Part shown: piece by piece, positions 18,457-26,583 of the stretch | Layout: every line of letters starts with the position of its first letter | Numbering within the stretch: position 1 is the stretch's first letter | Assembly: GCA_963836375.1 (NCBI GenBank) | Contig: CAWIJK010000004.1 | Span: 620,001 to 684,000, forward strand | Reading direction: 5' to 3' | From: CAWIJK01 sp963836375 | Lineage (GTDB): Bacteria; Actinomycetota; Acidimicrobiia; Acidimicrobiales; RAAP-2 | Length of the DNA stretch: 64,000 bases | The notes under the pieces: model-generated | Seen by the model: the letters and a program-made list of their open reading frames with translations, nothing else | Told to the model about the DNA's origin: nothing | Databases searched by the model: none | Made by a program: the position numbers and the translations under genes

Positions 18457-19353
18457 ATGACTGGTGCCGGTCACTCAGTCGGGCATAGGGATCCGGATCA
18501 GCCCCAGCGGCGGTTCCTATTTCTGGTGAGCGCAATGAACAAGCGGGAGATCCTTGTGATTTCCCTTCTCTGGATCGGCATTCTCTCGCTGATCGACTTC
18601 GGCAGTGGTACGACGATCGCTCTCACCCCTCTCCTGAGCGTTGCCCCCATCGTGGCCGCGATGGCCCTGGATCCTCTTGAAACGGCAGGCGTCGCCACCC
18701 TCGCTGTGCTGATGACCATACCGATCGGAATCGGGGATCGTGACTTGGGCACCGTGAACCATGAGATCTCCACGAGCGTCGTCGTCGTCATCGGGCTCCT
18801 CGCTATATGGATCTCCTATCTTCGGGTGTGCCTACGCGAATCGCTCGACATCGCAGACGCACGAGCCACCCATGACGCTCTCACCGGCGCCCTGAACCGG
18901 CGAGCACTTCTCTCGCGGAGTGAGCAGCTGGCGGCAATCCGCCCTGACTACCGCCCGCCGATTTCTTTCATGATGATCGATGTGGACCACTTCAAGAGGG
19001 TCAACGACTCCTACGGGCATCTCATTGGAGACGAGGTCCTCATGGAGGTCTCCCAACGCCTTGCCGGAGCATTTCGGAGCGGGGACAGTTTTGGGCGTTA
19101 CGGGGGCGATGAGTTCTTGGCATTGCTCGTGGGGAGCGAACGCAGTGGTGCGGACGTCGTCGCCGAGCGGACGCTGACCTTGATCCGCGAGATGCCGATC
19201 GAGACCTCCGTCGGCCCGATAGCCGTCAGCGTTTCGATTGGTATTAGCAGCCTGGCTCCCACCGAACTCGAAGTCGACAGCGCTGTTCACAGGGCGGACA
19301 CCGCTCTCTACCACTCGAAGCGGAACGGCCGAGCCCAAAGCACTGTGAGGTGA
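18457..19353 (+). CDS. Membrane-anchored diguanylate cyclase (GGDEF)
   Basis: The 298-residue protein has three to four hydrophobic segments in residues 29-125, followed by a GGDEF domain (about 135-295). The signature motif RYGGDEF is intact (GGDEF at 216-220). The inhibitory I-site RSGD (207-210) lies exactly five residues before it, so an active, product-inhibited c-di-GMP synthase is expected. The metal-binding region MMIDVDHFKRVND is at 172-184. No EAL domain and no extracellular sensor are present; the membrane part may sense membrane or small ligands. ATG 18457 has an AAGGGGGG ribosome binding site and a good promoter. It is flanked by non-coding DNA and probably monocistronic. Confidence 0.9.
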   Translation: MTGAGHSVGHRDPDQPQRRFLFLVSAMNKREILVISLLWIGILSLIDFGSGTTIALTPLLSVAPIVAAMALDPLETAGVATLAVLMTIPIGIGDRDLGTVNHEISTSVVVVIGLLAIWISYLRVCLRESLDIADARATHDALTGALNRRALLSRSEQLAAIRPDYRPPISFMMIDVDHFKRVNDSYGHLIGDEVLMEVSQRLAGAFRSGDSFGRYGGDEFLALLVGSERSGADVVAERTLTLIREMPIETSVGPIAVSVSIGISSLAPTELEVDSAVHRADTALYHSKRNGRAQSTVR

Positions 19354-19447
19354 AGGGCTGGCCCGCCGGTGCGTCGCCGACCATCACTGTGACTCGCCCC
19401 TGACGCACCGACCGGACGAATCGGTCGGTCGGTCTCATCCTGCTGGG

Positions 19448-19660
19448 TCTCGAGCGGACTCACCTGCGCTGGCCGCTCTGGACGTCCTGATCGGGTTCGC
19501 CTTCGGTCTCGGATTCCGTACCGCGGCCGAGCCTCTGGCGTGACTAGCCACGAGCGGACTGCTGGCCCTGTTCGCGTTGGCACTGATCTGGCTGGCCGTC
19601 GCACTCGGCCTGGCCGCCAGAAATGGATCGGTCGGAGAAGGGCTCGGTCGTCGTCGGTGA
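19448..19660 (+). pseudogene. Possible remnant of an ABC-2 (DrrB-like) permease
   Basis: Reading from 19481 the frame gives DVLIGFAFGLGFRTAAEPLA, then a TGA stop (19541), then LATSGLLALFALALIWLAVALG in the same frame. The order (a glycine-rich 'GFxxGF' turn, a hydrophobic helix, then LGLAARN) resembles the central part of daunorubicin-type ABC-2 permeases. No start, ATPase partner or C-terminus is present. If correct it is a short, stop-containing relic. The remaining bases of the gap 19354-19685 show nothing else. Confidence 0.35.
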
Positions 19661-19685
19661 CACGGAGAGGAAGAACCAGAGCGCG

Positions 19686-20609
19686 CTACGCCTCGTTGAG
19701 TCGGCCTGCAAGCCACGACTCCACCCCGTCCAGCGCAGCCGCGGCCATGGACGTCGGGTGCGAGGTGAAGCCGTGCATCGACTCGGGGAACACCCGGAGA
19801 TCAACCTCGTTGCCGGCCGCGGACAGTCGGGCCGCCATGGCGAGGTTGTCCTCCAACAAGACGTCGAGGGTGCCCACGAGGAGCAAGGTCGGCGGCAGGC
19901 CGCGGAGGTCGCCATAGAGGGGTGAAACGTCTGGATCGGTCCGATCCGGCACGTGCCCGGCATACGCCTGGATGAACCAGTCGTCGGCATAGAGCCGACC
20001 ACCAGGAGACTGCCCGCTCAGGTCGTAGGCGCCAAACTGCAGCACGGCGCCCACAATCGGGTGGACGAGGTCACGGTCCCGCAGTCGAAGCAACGTCGTC
20101 GTGGCCAGGGTCGCTCCGGCAGACGCGCCACCGATCAACATTCTCTCGGTGCCAAACATTGTGCGCCCCTCTCCTACCAGCCACAGGGCGGCGGTCTCAC
20201 AGTCGTCGGGCGCCGCCGGCCAGGGATGCTCTGGAGCGAGCCGATACTCGACGCTCACCACCGTGACCCCCAACGCATCGGCCAGACGAGCGTTGCGGGC
20301 GTCGCCGCGGCTGGCCGAGTCCATGTAGAAGCCCCCGCCGTGAATGTCGAGGCAGGTGGCCCGAGACTCTCCAGAGCTGGGGCTCGTGATGCGCACCGGG
20401 ACCTGGCCGTTGCCGGCACGGACAATGCGCTCAACGGCGCGGGAGTCAGCGGGTCCCGCCGGCAGGCTACGACGGGCCACCTTCAGTTCTTCATAGGTGG
20501 TCGGCCCGTGCTGACCACCTTCTGCCTGCTTCGCGCCGTAGAACGCTCGGCTCTCTTCAACGTGAAGATCCGATCCCTCATCGATGAGATTCGCAAGCCC
20601 GAGATTCAT
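19686..20609 (-). CDS. Alpha/beta hydrolase of the hormone-sensitive-lipase (HSL) esterase family
   Basis: The 307-residue protein has the oxyanion motif HGGGF (90-94) and the nucleophile motif GASAG (S163). The acid lies in VGTLDVLLEDN and the histidine in ESMHGF, which makes the full HSL / bacterial esterase family IV triad. No signal peptide is seen, so it is probably cytoplasmic and acts on short acyl esters. ATG 20609 was chosen because GGAAGGAG lies 4-6 bases upstream and the N-terminal cap (MNLGLANLIDEG) fits the family; 40 in-frame residues further upstream look non-coding. Flanking sequences do not suggest an operon. Confidence 0.88.
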   Translation of the reverse strand: MNLGLANLIDEGSDLHVEESRAFYGAKQAEGGQHGPTTYEELKVARRSLPAGPADSRAVERIVRAGNGQVPVRITSPSSGESRATCLDIHGGGFYMDSASRGDARNARLADALGVTVVSVEYRLAPEHPWPAAPDDCETAALWLVGEGRTMFGTERMLIGGASAGATLATTTLLRLRDRDLVHPIVGAVLQFGAYDLSGQSPGGRLYADDWFIQAYAGHVPDRTDPDVSPLYGDLRGLPPTLLLVGTLDVLLEDNLAMAARLSAAGNEVDLRVFPESMHGFTSHPTSMAAAALDGVESWLAGRLNEA

Positions 20610-21044
20610 GGTGCTCCTTCCGACTGCGAGGCGTCCCTGCGCGGGCGTCAAGGGTCGCGTGTGAGCAGCCTGCAACGGGGCATCCCCGTCAGCAGGTTCT
20701 ATCGATCTGGAGTCCCTCATTGAAGACATCGATCGCGGGCCATCTCCTCCCCGGTCGCTGTTGCGGACCCGGTCGCGTCGTGGAGCTCGGACATCAGAGC
20801 CCTCTCCAGCAATCCAGAGCCTCCCGGGTCATCCTTCGACGTCCCTCTATATCCCCGTCTCCAGAATCCTTCGACGCGCGGGCCTTTCAACCTCGGTGTC
20901 GCCGTGTCACGCCGACCGCCGGTATAGGGAAAACGAGCGACGCCCTTCAGATTCGTCGGCGGTGGGCAATAGGCCCTGGACAACACGGGCGATATGGGTC
21001 CCGGCCGTGGCGAGCGTCTGTCTCTTCATGCCGGTCTCTCTCGG
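20610..21044. other. 435-bp stretch without a supported gene
   Basis: Open frames occur on both strands but lack domain signals or ribosome binding sites. The part next to 20609 must hold the esterase promoter. Nothing else is recognised. Confidence 0.4.
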
Positions 21045-21548
21045 TCAGTCGGTGAGAAGCCGCTCAAGCTTGTCGAGCTGCTCCGACCAGCCCTGCTCGG
21101 CACCGGCCATCGCCTCCGCGGGCGGCATCGGATCGAAGTAGGACTGTCGCATGGTCAGCGCGGTGCCCCCTTCGCGAACTTCCAAGGTCACCTCAATGAG
21201 CGTTGCGAAGAGCTCTCCTTGCTCGTCGTTGATGGCGCGGCCGCTCATGACCAGACGACGCGGACGATCGATCTCGTAATACTCACCACCCAGGTAGTGG
21301 GAGAACTGAGACTCGACGGGGATGGATCCCGGCCATTCCATCGCGAGTCGGTATTTACCCCCGACGCGAAGGTCGACCTCTGCGGCGGGGCAAGAGAAGC
21401 CGGTGGGCCACCACCATTTCGTGAGCTGCTCGGGGTCTGTAAAGGCGTCAAACACGCGCTCTGGCGAAGCCTTCAGGGTGCGCTCGATGACGAGCTGCTT
21501 GATCGCAGTCGCAGATCGGACGTCCACGGCGGCACGGGTCTCAGGCAT
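21045..21548 (-). CDS. SRPBCC / AHSA1-type domain protein
   Basis: The 167-residue protein is an activator-of-Hsp90-homologue-type SRPBCC fold: ERTLKASPERVFDAFTDPEQLTKWWWP near the start, and the closing GGTALTMRQSYFD ... GWSEQLDKLERLL. These proteins bind hydrophobic ligands in a deep pocket. Its ATG (21548) overlaps the stop of the upstream ArsR gene by 8 bases (ATGCCTGA), so the two are translationally coupled. ArsR-SRPBCC pairs of this kind are common in bacteria and the SRPBCC protein may serve as ligand-binding partner or target. The ligand is unknown. Confidence 0.85.
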   Translation of the reverse strand: MPETRAAVDVRSATAIKQLVIERTLKASPERVFDAFTDPEQLTKWWWPTGFSCPAAEVDLRVGGKYRLAMEWPGSIPVESQFSHYLGGEYYEIDRPRRLVMSGRAINDEQGELFATLIEVTLEVREGGTALTMRQSYFDPMPPAEAMAGAEQGWSEQLDKLERLLTD

Positions 21549-21897
21549 TGTGGATCTCCTCGTGGGTGGTTGATTCGGTTTGGGCAGCAAGATGGGCTTC
21601 GAGACGGTCGAGGCGATCAGACCATTCCGCGTGGGCACGGCGGAGCCAGTCATTCACTGGGGCCAAGCCGTCGAGCTGTAGGCGCGCTGGGCGGCGCTGG
21701 CCATCACGAGTCCGGCCGATCAAGCCCGCTCGCTCCAGCACCTTCAGGTGCTTGGTGATAGCGGGCTGCGTCAGCGTGGAGGCCTCTGCGAGTTCGACCA
21801 CGCCGGCATCGCCGGCCGCGAGGCGCTCCAGGATCGCCCGGCGGGTGGGGTCTGCAAGGGCGGCGAAGGAGCGGCTCAGTTGATCGTTAGCGACCAT
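21541..21897 (-). CDS. ArsR-family winged-helix repressor
   Basis: The 118-residue protein is a compact ArsR/SmtB-type winged helix (FAALADPTRRAILERLAAGDAGV..., recognition helix LTQPAITKHLKVLERAGLI). The metal-site cysteines of classic ArsR proteins are missing, as in the subfamily encoded with SRPBCC proteins. It is the first gene of a two-gene operon, overlapping the SRPBCC gene by 8 bases. A perfect 12-bp palindrome lies 9 bases before the start codon and is probably its own operator. Confidence 0.88.
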   Translation of the reverse strand: MVANDQLSRSFAALADPTRRAILERLAAGDAGVVELAEASTLTQPAITKHLKVLERAGLIGRTRDGQRRPARLQLDGLAPVNDWLRRAHAEWSDRLDRLEAHLAAQTESTTHEEIHNA

Positions 21898-21905
21898 TAC
21901 TTCTA

Positions 21906-21917
21906 AGTTATATAACT
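21906..21917. promoter_or_regulatory. AT-rich palindromic operator of the ArsR/SRPBCC operon
   Basis: AGTTATATAACT is a perfect 12-bp palindrome in very GC-rich surroundings, just upstream of the ArsR start at 21897. It overlaps the expected ribosome-binding and -10 area, so binding would block expression. Confidence 0.6.
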
Positions 21918-22172
21918 AGGAGGTAAAAGTCAATTGCCAAATTTGAGGTGCAGAATGGGGACACTCCGATCTCACGGCGTTCCGCCTACGCACTGGTAGG
22001 GCGCGCCCGCTCAGTGGCGGCCGCCGAGCGAGAGCGCCCCGAGAACCGGCACGCATGGTCAACCTCGAGGCATTTCGGGCCTCCGGGGCCCTCCCTGGCG
22101 TGCTCATCGCGGAATGCTCCGGGCACGACGAACGCGGCCCGTCCGCCAGCCACCCCGTCGCCACATGCGCGC

Positions 22173-22766
22173 TCATCGTCCCTCGGGTTCGGGATGAATC
22201 ACGTGGCCCTGAGCGAGCGAGTCGACCAGCTGCTCGATTCGCCGCGCGCGGGTATCGGGACGCCGAGCGGTTGTGACCCGGTAGAGGACTGAGTAGCGGT
22301 TCGCCTTGTCGAGCCGTGAAAAGGCGTTCGAGGCCCGGGGGTTGGCGGAGAGCGCCCTTTTCAGGTCGTCGGGGACCTCGATGCTCGCGGCACCGCCATA
22401 GGCGGCGTCCCAGGTCCCATCGGCCTTGGCTCGCTCCACCGCACGAAGCCCGGCTGGACGCATCCGACTTTCAGCGGTCAGTCGCTCGATGATCGCGATG
22501 TTGCGCTTTGACCAGGCGCTGCCTGCACGACGAGGGGTGAATCGTCGCCGGAAGGTGCCATCATCGCGGCGGGCGAGCTGCCCGTCGACCCAGCCGCAGC
22601 AGAGGGCTTCCTCGAGGGCCTGGTCGTAGGTCAGCGAGGTTGGGCGCGTTGTGCCCTTCTTGGCGAGTACCAGCCAGACACCCTCTGAGTCCGAAGGGCG
22701 CTTTGCCAACCACCGTCGCCAGGCCGCGACATTCGAGACGATCAGCTCCGCTGAATCGAGTGTCAT
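22173..22766 (-). CDS. YdeI/OmpD-associated family protein
   Basis: The 197-residue protein shows the family order: AAWRRWLAKRPSDSEGVWLVLAKKGT at the start, then YDQALEEALCCGWVDGQ, RRFTPRRAGSAWSKRNI, and a C-terminal half with IEVPDDLKRALSANPRASNAFSRL. The family is associated with bacteriocin or peptide resistance in some species, but its biochemistry is not settled, so no reaction is claimed. It lies alone between the ArsR operon and the MarR gene, both on the same strand, with non-coding gaps. Confidence 0.85.
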   Translation of the reverse strand: MTLDSAELIVSNVAAWRRWLAKRPSDSEGVWLVLAKKGTTRPTSLTYDQALEEALCCGWVDGQLARRDDGTFRRRFTPRRAGSAWSKRNIAIIERLTAESRMRPAGLRAVERAKADGTWDAAYGGAASIEVPDDLKRALSANPRASNAFSRLDKANRYSVLYRVTTARRPDTRARRIEQLVDSLAQGHVIHPEPEGR

Positions 22767-22800
22767 GACAGAGATGCCAACTGTGTCGTGCCTTGGCCGA

Positions 22801-23409
22801 TCAATTGCATGTCTGCGTCTTGGCGGTCATGGACCCTTCAAGTTGACGCTCCACAGCCAGCTCGCTGAGATTGGCGACCGGACAGGCGCCCTTGTCACGA
22901 CCGCATGCGGAGAAGTCGCAGAGCCTGCAGAGCCACCCGCCCGGCTGAGTCTTGGAGCTTGCCCGCTCGCCGAGTCGTGCTGCGGTTAAAGCGTGGAGGA
23001 GGCCTTCGAGTAGTGGTGTGAGTCCCTCGCGCTCGCTTGTGCTCAGCCCCGCCAAGAGTGTTTCGGTCACTGCTCGGCGGACGGCCAAGACCCGCCGTGC
23101 TACGTCGCTGCCACGACGTGTGAGCGTCACGGCGCGAGATCGCCCGTCGGGTCCAGGGCCACGCTTGACGAGACCAGATTCGCTGAGCTTGTCGATCAGA
23201 CGTACCGCACCTGATGGGGTGAGCCCGACGACTTGTCGGAGCTGGTCGATCGAAGCGCCACCCAGGAACTCGTGCAGCGCCACCAACGCCGCCGGGGCGG
23301 CTGATCCGTGACCGGCCGCCGTCTCCTCGGCGTCGCGGACGCGGTCGTTGAGCCCCATCGCCAGAGTGGCGAGCAGATTCGCCTGTCGCGCCCCGGTTGA
23401 CTCGTCCAT
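22801..23409 (-). CDS. MarR-family regulator with a C-terminal cysteine cluster
   Basis: The core (about residues 30-150) is a MarR winged helix: LGGASIDQLRQVVGLTPSGAVRLIDKL, then the wing VKRGPGPDGRSRAVTLT. After it comes a four-cysteine tail, C-x2-C-x5-C-x6-C, in WLCRLCDFSACGRDKGACPVAN. Such a cluster could bind zinc or an Fe-S centre and make the regulator metal- or redox-responsive; this is inference. ATG 23409 (MDESTGAR) is preferred over 23442, because the longer form would run into the divergent gene's leader. It is divergent from the VOC-family gene at 23490 and probably regulates it. Confidence 0.82.
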   Translation of the reverse strand: MDESTGARQANLLATLAMGLNDRVRDAEETAAGHGSAAPAALVALHEFLGGASIDQLRQVVGLTPSGAVRLIDKLSESGLVKRGPGPDGRSRAVTLTRRGSDVARRVLAVRRAVTETLLAGLSTSEREGLTPLLEGLLHALTAARLGERASSKTQPGGWLCRLCDFSACGRDKGACPVANLSELAVERQLEGSMTAKTQTCN

Positions 23410-23489
23410 AGAGGACAGTCTAGATTCATATGTGTGACTCACTCAATAGTCAGGTTACGGGGGAAGACGTGGGCCTCGGGAGGTGCGCG

Positions 23490-23870
23490 ATGAGCTCCGA
23501 GCGGTTGGCGAGCCTGTACATGGTCAATCTGGACTGCGCTGATCCCCGGGCGATGGCCAGCTTCTACTCGGCGCTCCTGGGCTGGGAGATGCCCTACTGC
23601 GAGGACGAATACTCGATGGTCTCGGATGCAACGACCTCCATCGGTTTCGGCCGGATCGACGGCTATAGGCCGCCGAGATGGCCCGACGACGAGCACGCCA
23701 AGCAGTACCACCTCGATTTGCGAGTACCCGATGTCGCAATGGCGGAGGTCGCGTTTATGAAGCTGGGAGCAACGGTGCCCGAGTTCCAACCCGGAGGAGA
23801 CCGCTGGCGCGTGATGCTGGATCCCGAAGGCCGCCCCTTCTGCCTGGTGCCTGATGCTGCTGGATCCTGA
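23490..23870 (+). CDS. VOC-family (glyoxalase/bleomycin-resistance fold) protein
   Basis: The 126-residue protein is a single VOC unit pair: VNLDCADPRAMASFYSALLGWEM at the N-terminus, then YHLDLRVPDVAMAEVAFMKLGA, and the closing MLDPEGRPFCLVP. It is of the glyoxalase-like type with two beta-alpha-beta-beta-beta modules. The metal ligands are not obvious enough to name a reaction. ATG 23490 has GGGAGG 7 bases upstream; a longer frame from 23430 exists but lacks a ribosome binding site. It is divergent from the MarR gene. Confidence 0.82.
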   Translation: MSSERLASLYMVNLDCADPRAMASFYSALLGWEMPYCEDEYSMVSDATTSIGFGRIDGYRPPRWPDDEHAKQYHLDLRVPDVAMAEVAFMKLGATVPEFQPGGDRWRVMLDPEGRPFCLVPDAAGS

Positions 23871-24193
23871 GCACCATTCGGGAACGTGACCGAGAGCACA
23901 TAGCCGTCGCGAATGGGTCGCCAGCGCGCGCCACGCCTACTATGCGGCGCCCGACGTGCCACTCGGCATAGGCAGATGAGGCGGAGGCTGAAGTAGGTCC
24001 CGAGAAAAAGCCCCGTTCAACCCGACCTGGGCCGGTTGACCCGGACGCGAAACCGCTGGTCAGGCACCTGCGCCCCATGCACGAGGCGCGCCAACCCGGC
24101 GGTTCGATGGGGCCGACCCAACTTCCGGGTGCTGGGATCGATCGTCGTCCGGTGAGCAGGCAGACCCTACCAGAATCCGATGAGCCTGCTTAG
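23871..24193. other. 323-bp intergenic region before the tRNA
   Basis: No gene is recognised. The last 40 bases contain an inverted repeat immediately after the tRNA 3' end, listed separately. Confidence 0.4.
24156..24190 (-). terminator. Hairpin just downstream of the initiator tRNA
   Basis: AGCAGGC (24156-24162) and GCCTGCT (24184-24190) form a perfect 7-bp stem with a 21-base loop, 3 bases past the tRNA 3' end. No T-run follows, so it may be a processing or termination structure. Confidence 0.3.
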
Positions 24194-24267
<74 letters not shown>

Positions 24268-24459
24268 GCGGTCCAGGAAATATACCACCGGTACCGAGGC
24301 CCGAAAGTGGCCAGACCGTCCCCGAAGGGTCAGGATGGTGTCCAGCGGTAGGGTTCGGCGCTCGGGGTCTTGCCCACCAAATGGGGCCGCCAAAACCCCG
24401 ATCCTCGACCTTCGAACCGACACCTGGGCCTCGCGGCCCATGGCCCGAAGGAGCTCACG

Positions 24460-26580
24460 ATGGCAGGTGCCCACCCAGCCAGCCGGCGGGCGCTGATCGT
24501 GATATCAGCCGCGCTGATCCTCGGCTCGCCCCTCCTCCCGGTCCTGTCCCCAGTCGCTCCCGCCGGAGCATCACCTGTCCCGCCGACGGCCTACGTCGTG
24601 GCCTACCAGGCCCACAAGGTGGTTCCGGTCTCTACGGTCACGAACACCGCCGGTCCGGCCATCCCCCTCCCATCAGATCCGACGGCCATCGCCATCACCC
24701 CCGACGGTCAGACGGCCTACGTCGCCACCATCGCCGGGACCGTGATCCCCATTGCCACCGCCACCGGCACCGTGGGCACTCCCATTCCCGTCGGTGGCTC
24801 GTTTCCGACCCCCGACGCCATCGCCGTCACCCCCAACGGCAAGACCGTCTACGTGAGCGGGGGCAATTCGGGTGACGTGACCCCGATCTCCACGGCGACG
24901 AATACGGCGGGTCCGGTAATACCCGCCGGAACCTACCCCGACGCCATCGCCATCACCCCGGACGGCAAGACCGCGTATGTCGCCGACTACAACGACAGCA
25001 CCGTGATCCCGATATCGACGGCCACAAACACGGCTGGGACTCCGATACCCGTGGCGATGCTCCCCGCCGGTCTCGCCGTCACCCCGGATGGTAAGGCCCT
25101 CTACGTCACCAACTACGTCACGAACACGGTCACCCGCATCTCCACGGCGACCAACCTGGTCACCAACACCGTCGTGGTCGGGACCGAACCGAGCGGTATC
25201 GCCATTGCTCCGGACGGCAGCGCCGCCTTCGTCGCCAACTTCATCGACGGGAGCTTCTCCCGAATCTCGCTGACCAGCAATCTGGCCGATACTCCGCTTT
25301 CTTTTTCTTCGCTGCCGATAAGTGTCGCCGTCACGCCGGACAGCAAGACCGCGTACTTCACGACCACGGTCCCCGACACCCTGACGCCCGTCTCGACCTC
25401 CACCGGCGCGGTAGGCACACCGATCCCGGTGGACGGAACGGCCGACCTCTATTACGTGGCCATCACGCCGGACCAAGCGCCGACCGCCGCGTTCACCACG
25501 ACGACGGGGGCGGCCAGCGCCCCGACCACTTTCGACGCCTCGGCCTCGTCCTCGCCGGTGGGCTCGATCGCCAGCTACGCCTGGAACTTCGGTGACGGGA
25601 CCACGGCCACGACGACCACGGCCACCACCACCCACGTCTACGCCGCCCCTGGGACGTATTCGGTGACCCTGACCGTGACCAACAGCCAGGGGACGTCGAC
25701 GGCCCAGACGTTCACCGGCCAGACGGTCTCGAATAACGGCGGGCCCTCGGCCACCACGACCCAGAGCATCACCGTCCCGGTCGGCGGCTATGACCTGGCC
25801 GGCTCCGACGGCGGGGTCTTCATCTTCCCGACCGGTCAGTCGGGTGGGTTCTTCGGCTCCCTGCCCGGTCTCGGGGTCAAGGTGTCGGACATCGTGGGCA
25901 TCGTGCCCACCAACAACTTCACCGGCTACAACCTGGTGGGTTCCGACGGCGGGGTCTTCGTCTTCCCCGTCGGCCAGTCGGCCGGCTTCTTCGGTTCCCT
26001 GCCCGGCCTCGGGGTCAGCGTGTCTGACGTCGTGGGCATCGTGCCCACCAACAATTACACCGGCTATGACCTGGTGGGTTCCGACGGCGGGGTCTTCGTG
26101 TTCCCGGTCGGCCAGTCGGCCGGCTTCTACGGCTCCCTGCCCTCCATGAACGTCCACGTCTCAAATATCGTGGGCATCGTGGCCACCCCGACGGGTGGGG
26201 GCTACTTCCTGGTCGGCAAGGACGGCGGGGTCTTCACCTTCGGCAACGCGCCCTTCCTGGGCTCGTTGCCGGGCATCGGGGTCTCGGTCAACGACATCAC
26301 CGGGATCGCCTCGACCCCCGACGGCGGGGGCTACTACGTGGTCGGGGCCAATGGCGCGGTCTACGCCTTCGGCGACGCCACCTCCCACGGCTCGCTGCCC
26401 GGCCTCGGGGTCAGCGTGTCGGACATCGTCTCGATCGTCCCCACCCCCGACGGCGGGGGCTACTGGCTGATCGGTTCTGACGGCGGGGTCTTCGCCTTCG
26501 GCGACGCCGCCAGCCAGGGGTCGCTCCCGGGTGTGGGCGTCCACGTCACCAACGTCGTGGGGGCGGTGCCCACCGGGTAG
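24460..26580 (+). CDS. Secreted YVTN beta-propeller - PKD - C-terminal repeat protein
   Basis: The 706-residue protein has a signal peptide (residues about 8-40, ALIVISAALILGSPLLPVL..., cleavage near AGASP). Seven or so YVTN-type blades follow (AIAITPDGQTAYVA, AIAVTPNGKTVYVS, GLAVTPDGKALYVT...) to about residue 335. A PKD domain lies at about 340-425 (YAWNFGDGTT ... HVYAAPGTYSVTLTV). The end, about 442-706, holds six repeats of the same 'GSDGGVFVF ... GSLPGLGV' module as the S53 protease. It has no catalytic motif, and a structural or adhesive surface role is likely. ATG 24460 is supported by AAGGAG 7 bases upstream; 30 upstream residues in frame are excluded. Its 3' end is duplicated as a fragment near position 124-370. 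Confidence 0.88.
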   Translation: MAGAHPASRRALIVISAALILGSPLLPVLSPVAPAGASPVPPTAYVVAYQAHKVVPVSTVTNTAGPAIPLPSDPTAIAITPDGQTAYVATIAGTVIPIATATGTVGTPIPVGGSFPTPDAIAVTPNGKTVYVSGGNSGDVTPISTATNTAGPVIPAGTYPDAIAITPDGKTAYVADYNDSTVIPISTATNTAGTPIPVAMLPAGLAVTPDGKALYVTNYVTNTVTRISTATNLVTNTVVVGTEPSGIAIAPDGSAAFVANFIDGSFSRISLTSNLADTPLSFSSLPISVAVTPDSKTAYFTTTVPDTLTPVSTSTGAVGTPIPVDGTADLYYVAITPDQAPTAAFTTTTGAASAPTTFDASASSSPVGSIASYAWNFGDGTTATTTTATTTHVYAAPGTYSVTLTVTNSQGTSTAQTFTGQTVSNNGGPSATTTQSITVPVGGYDLAGSDGGVFIFPTGQSGGFFGSLPGLGVKVSDIVGIVPTNNFTGYNLVGSDGGVFVFPVGQSAGFFGSLPGLGVSVSDVVGIVPTNNYTGYDLVGSDGGVFVFPVGQSAGFYGSLPSMNVHVSNIVGIVATPTGGGYFLVGKDGGVFTFGNAPFLGSLPGIGVSVNDITGIASTPDGGGYYVVGANGAVYAFGDATSHGSLPGLGVSVSDIVSIVPTPDGGGYWLIGSDGGVFAFGDAASQGSLPGVGVHVTNVVGAVPTG

Positions 26581-26583
26581 GGG

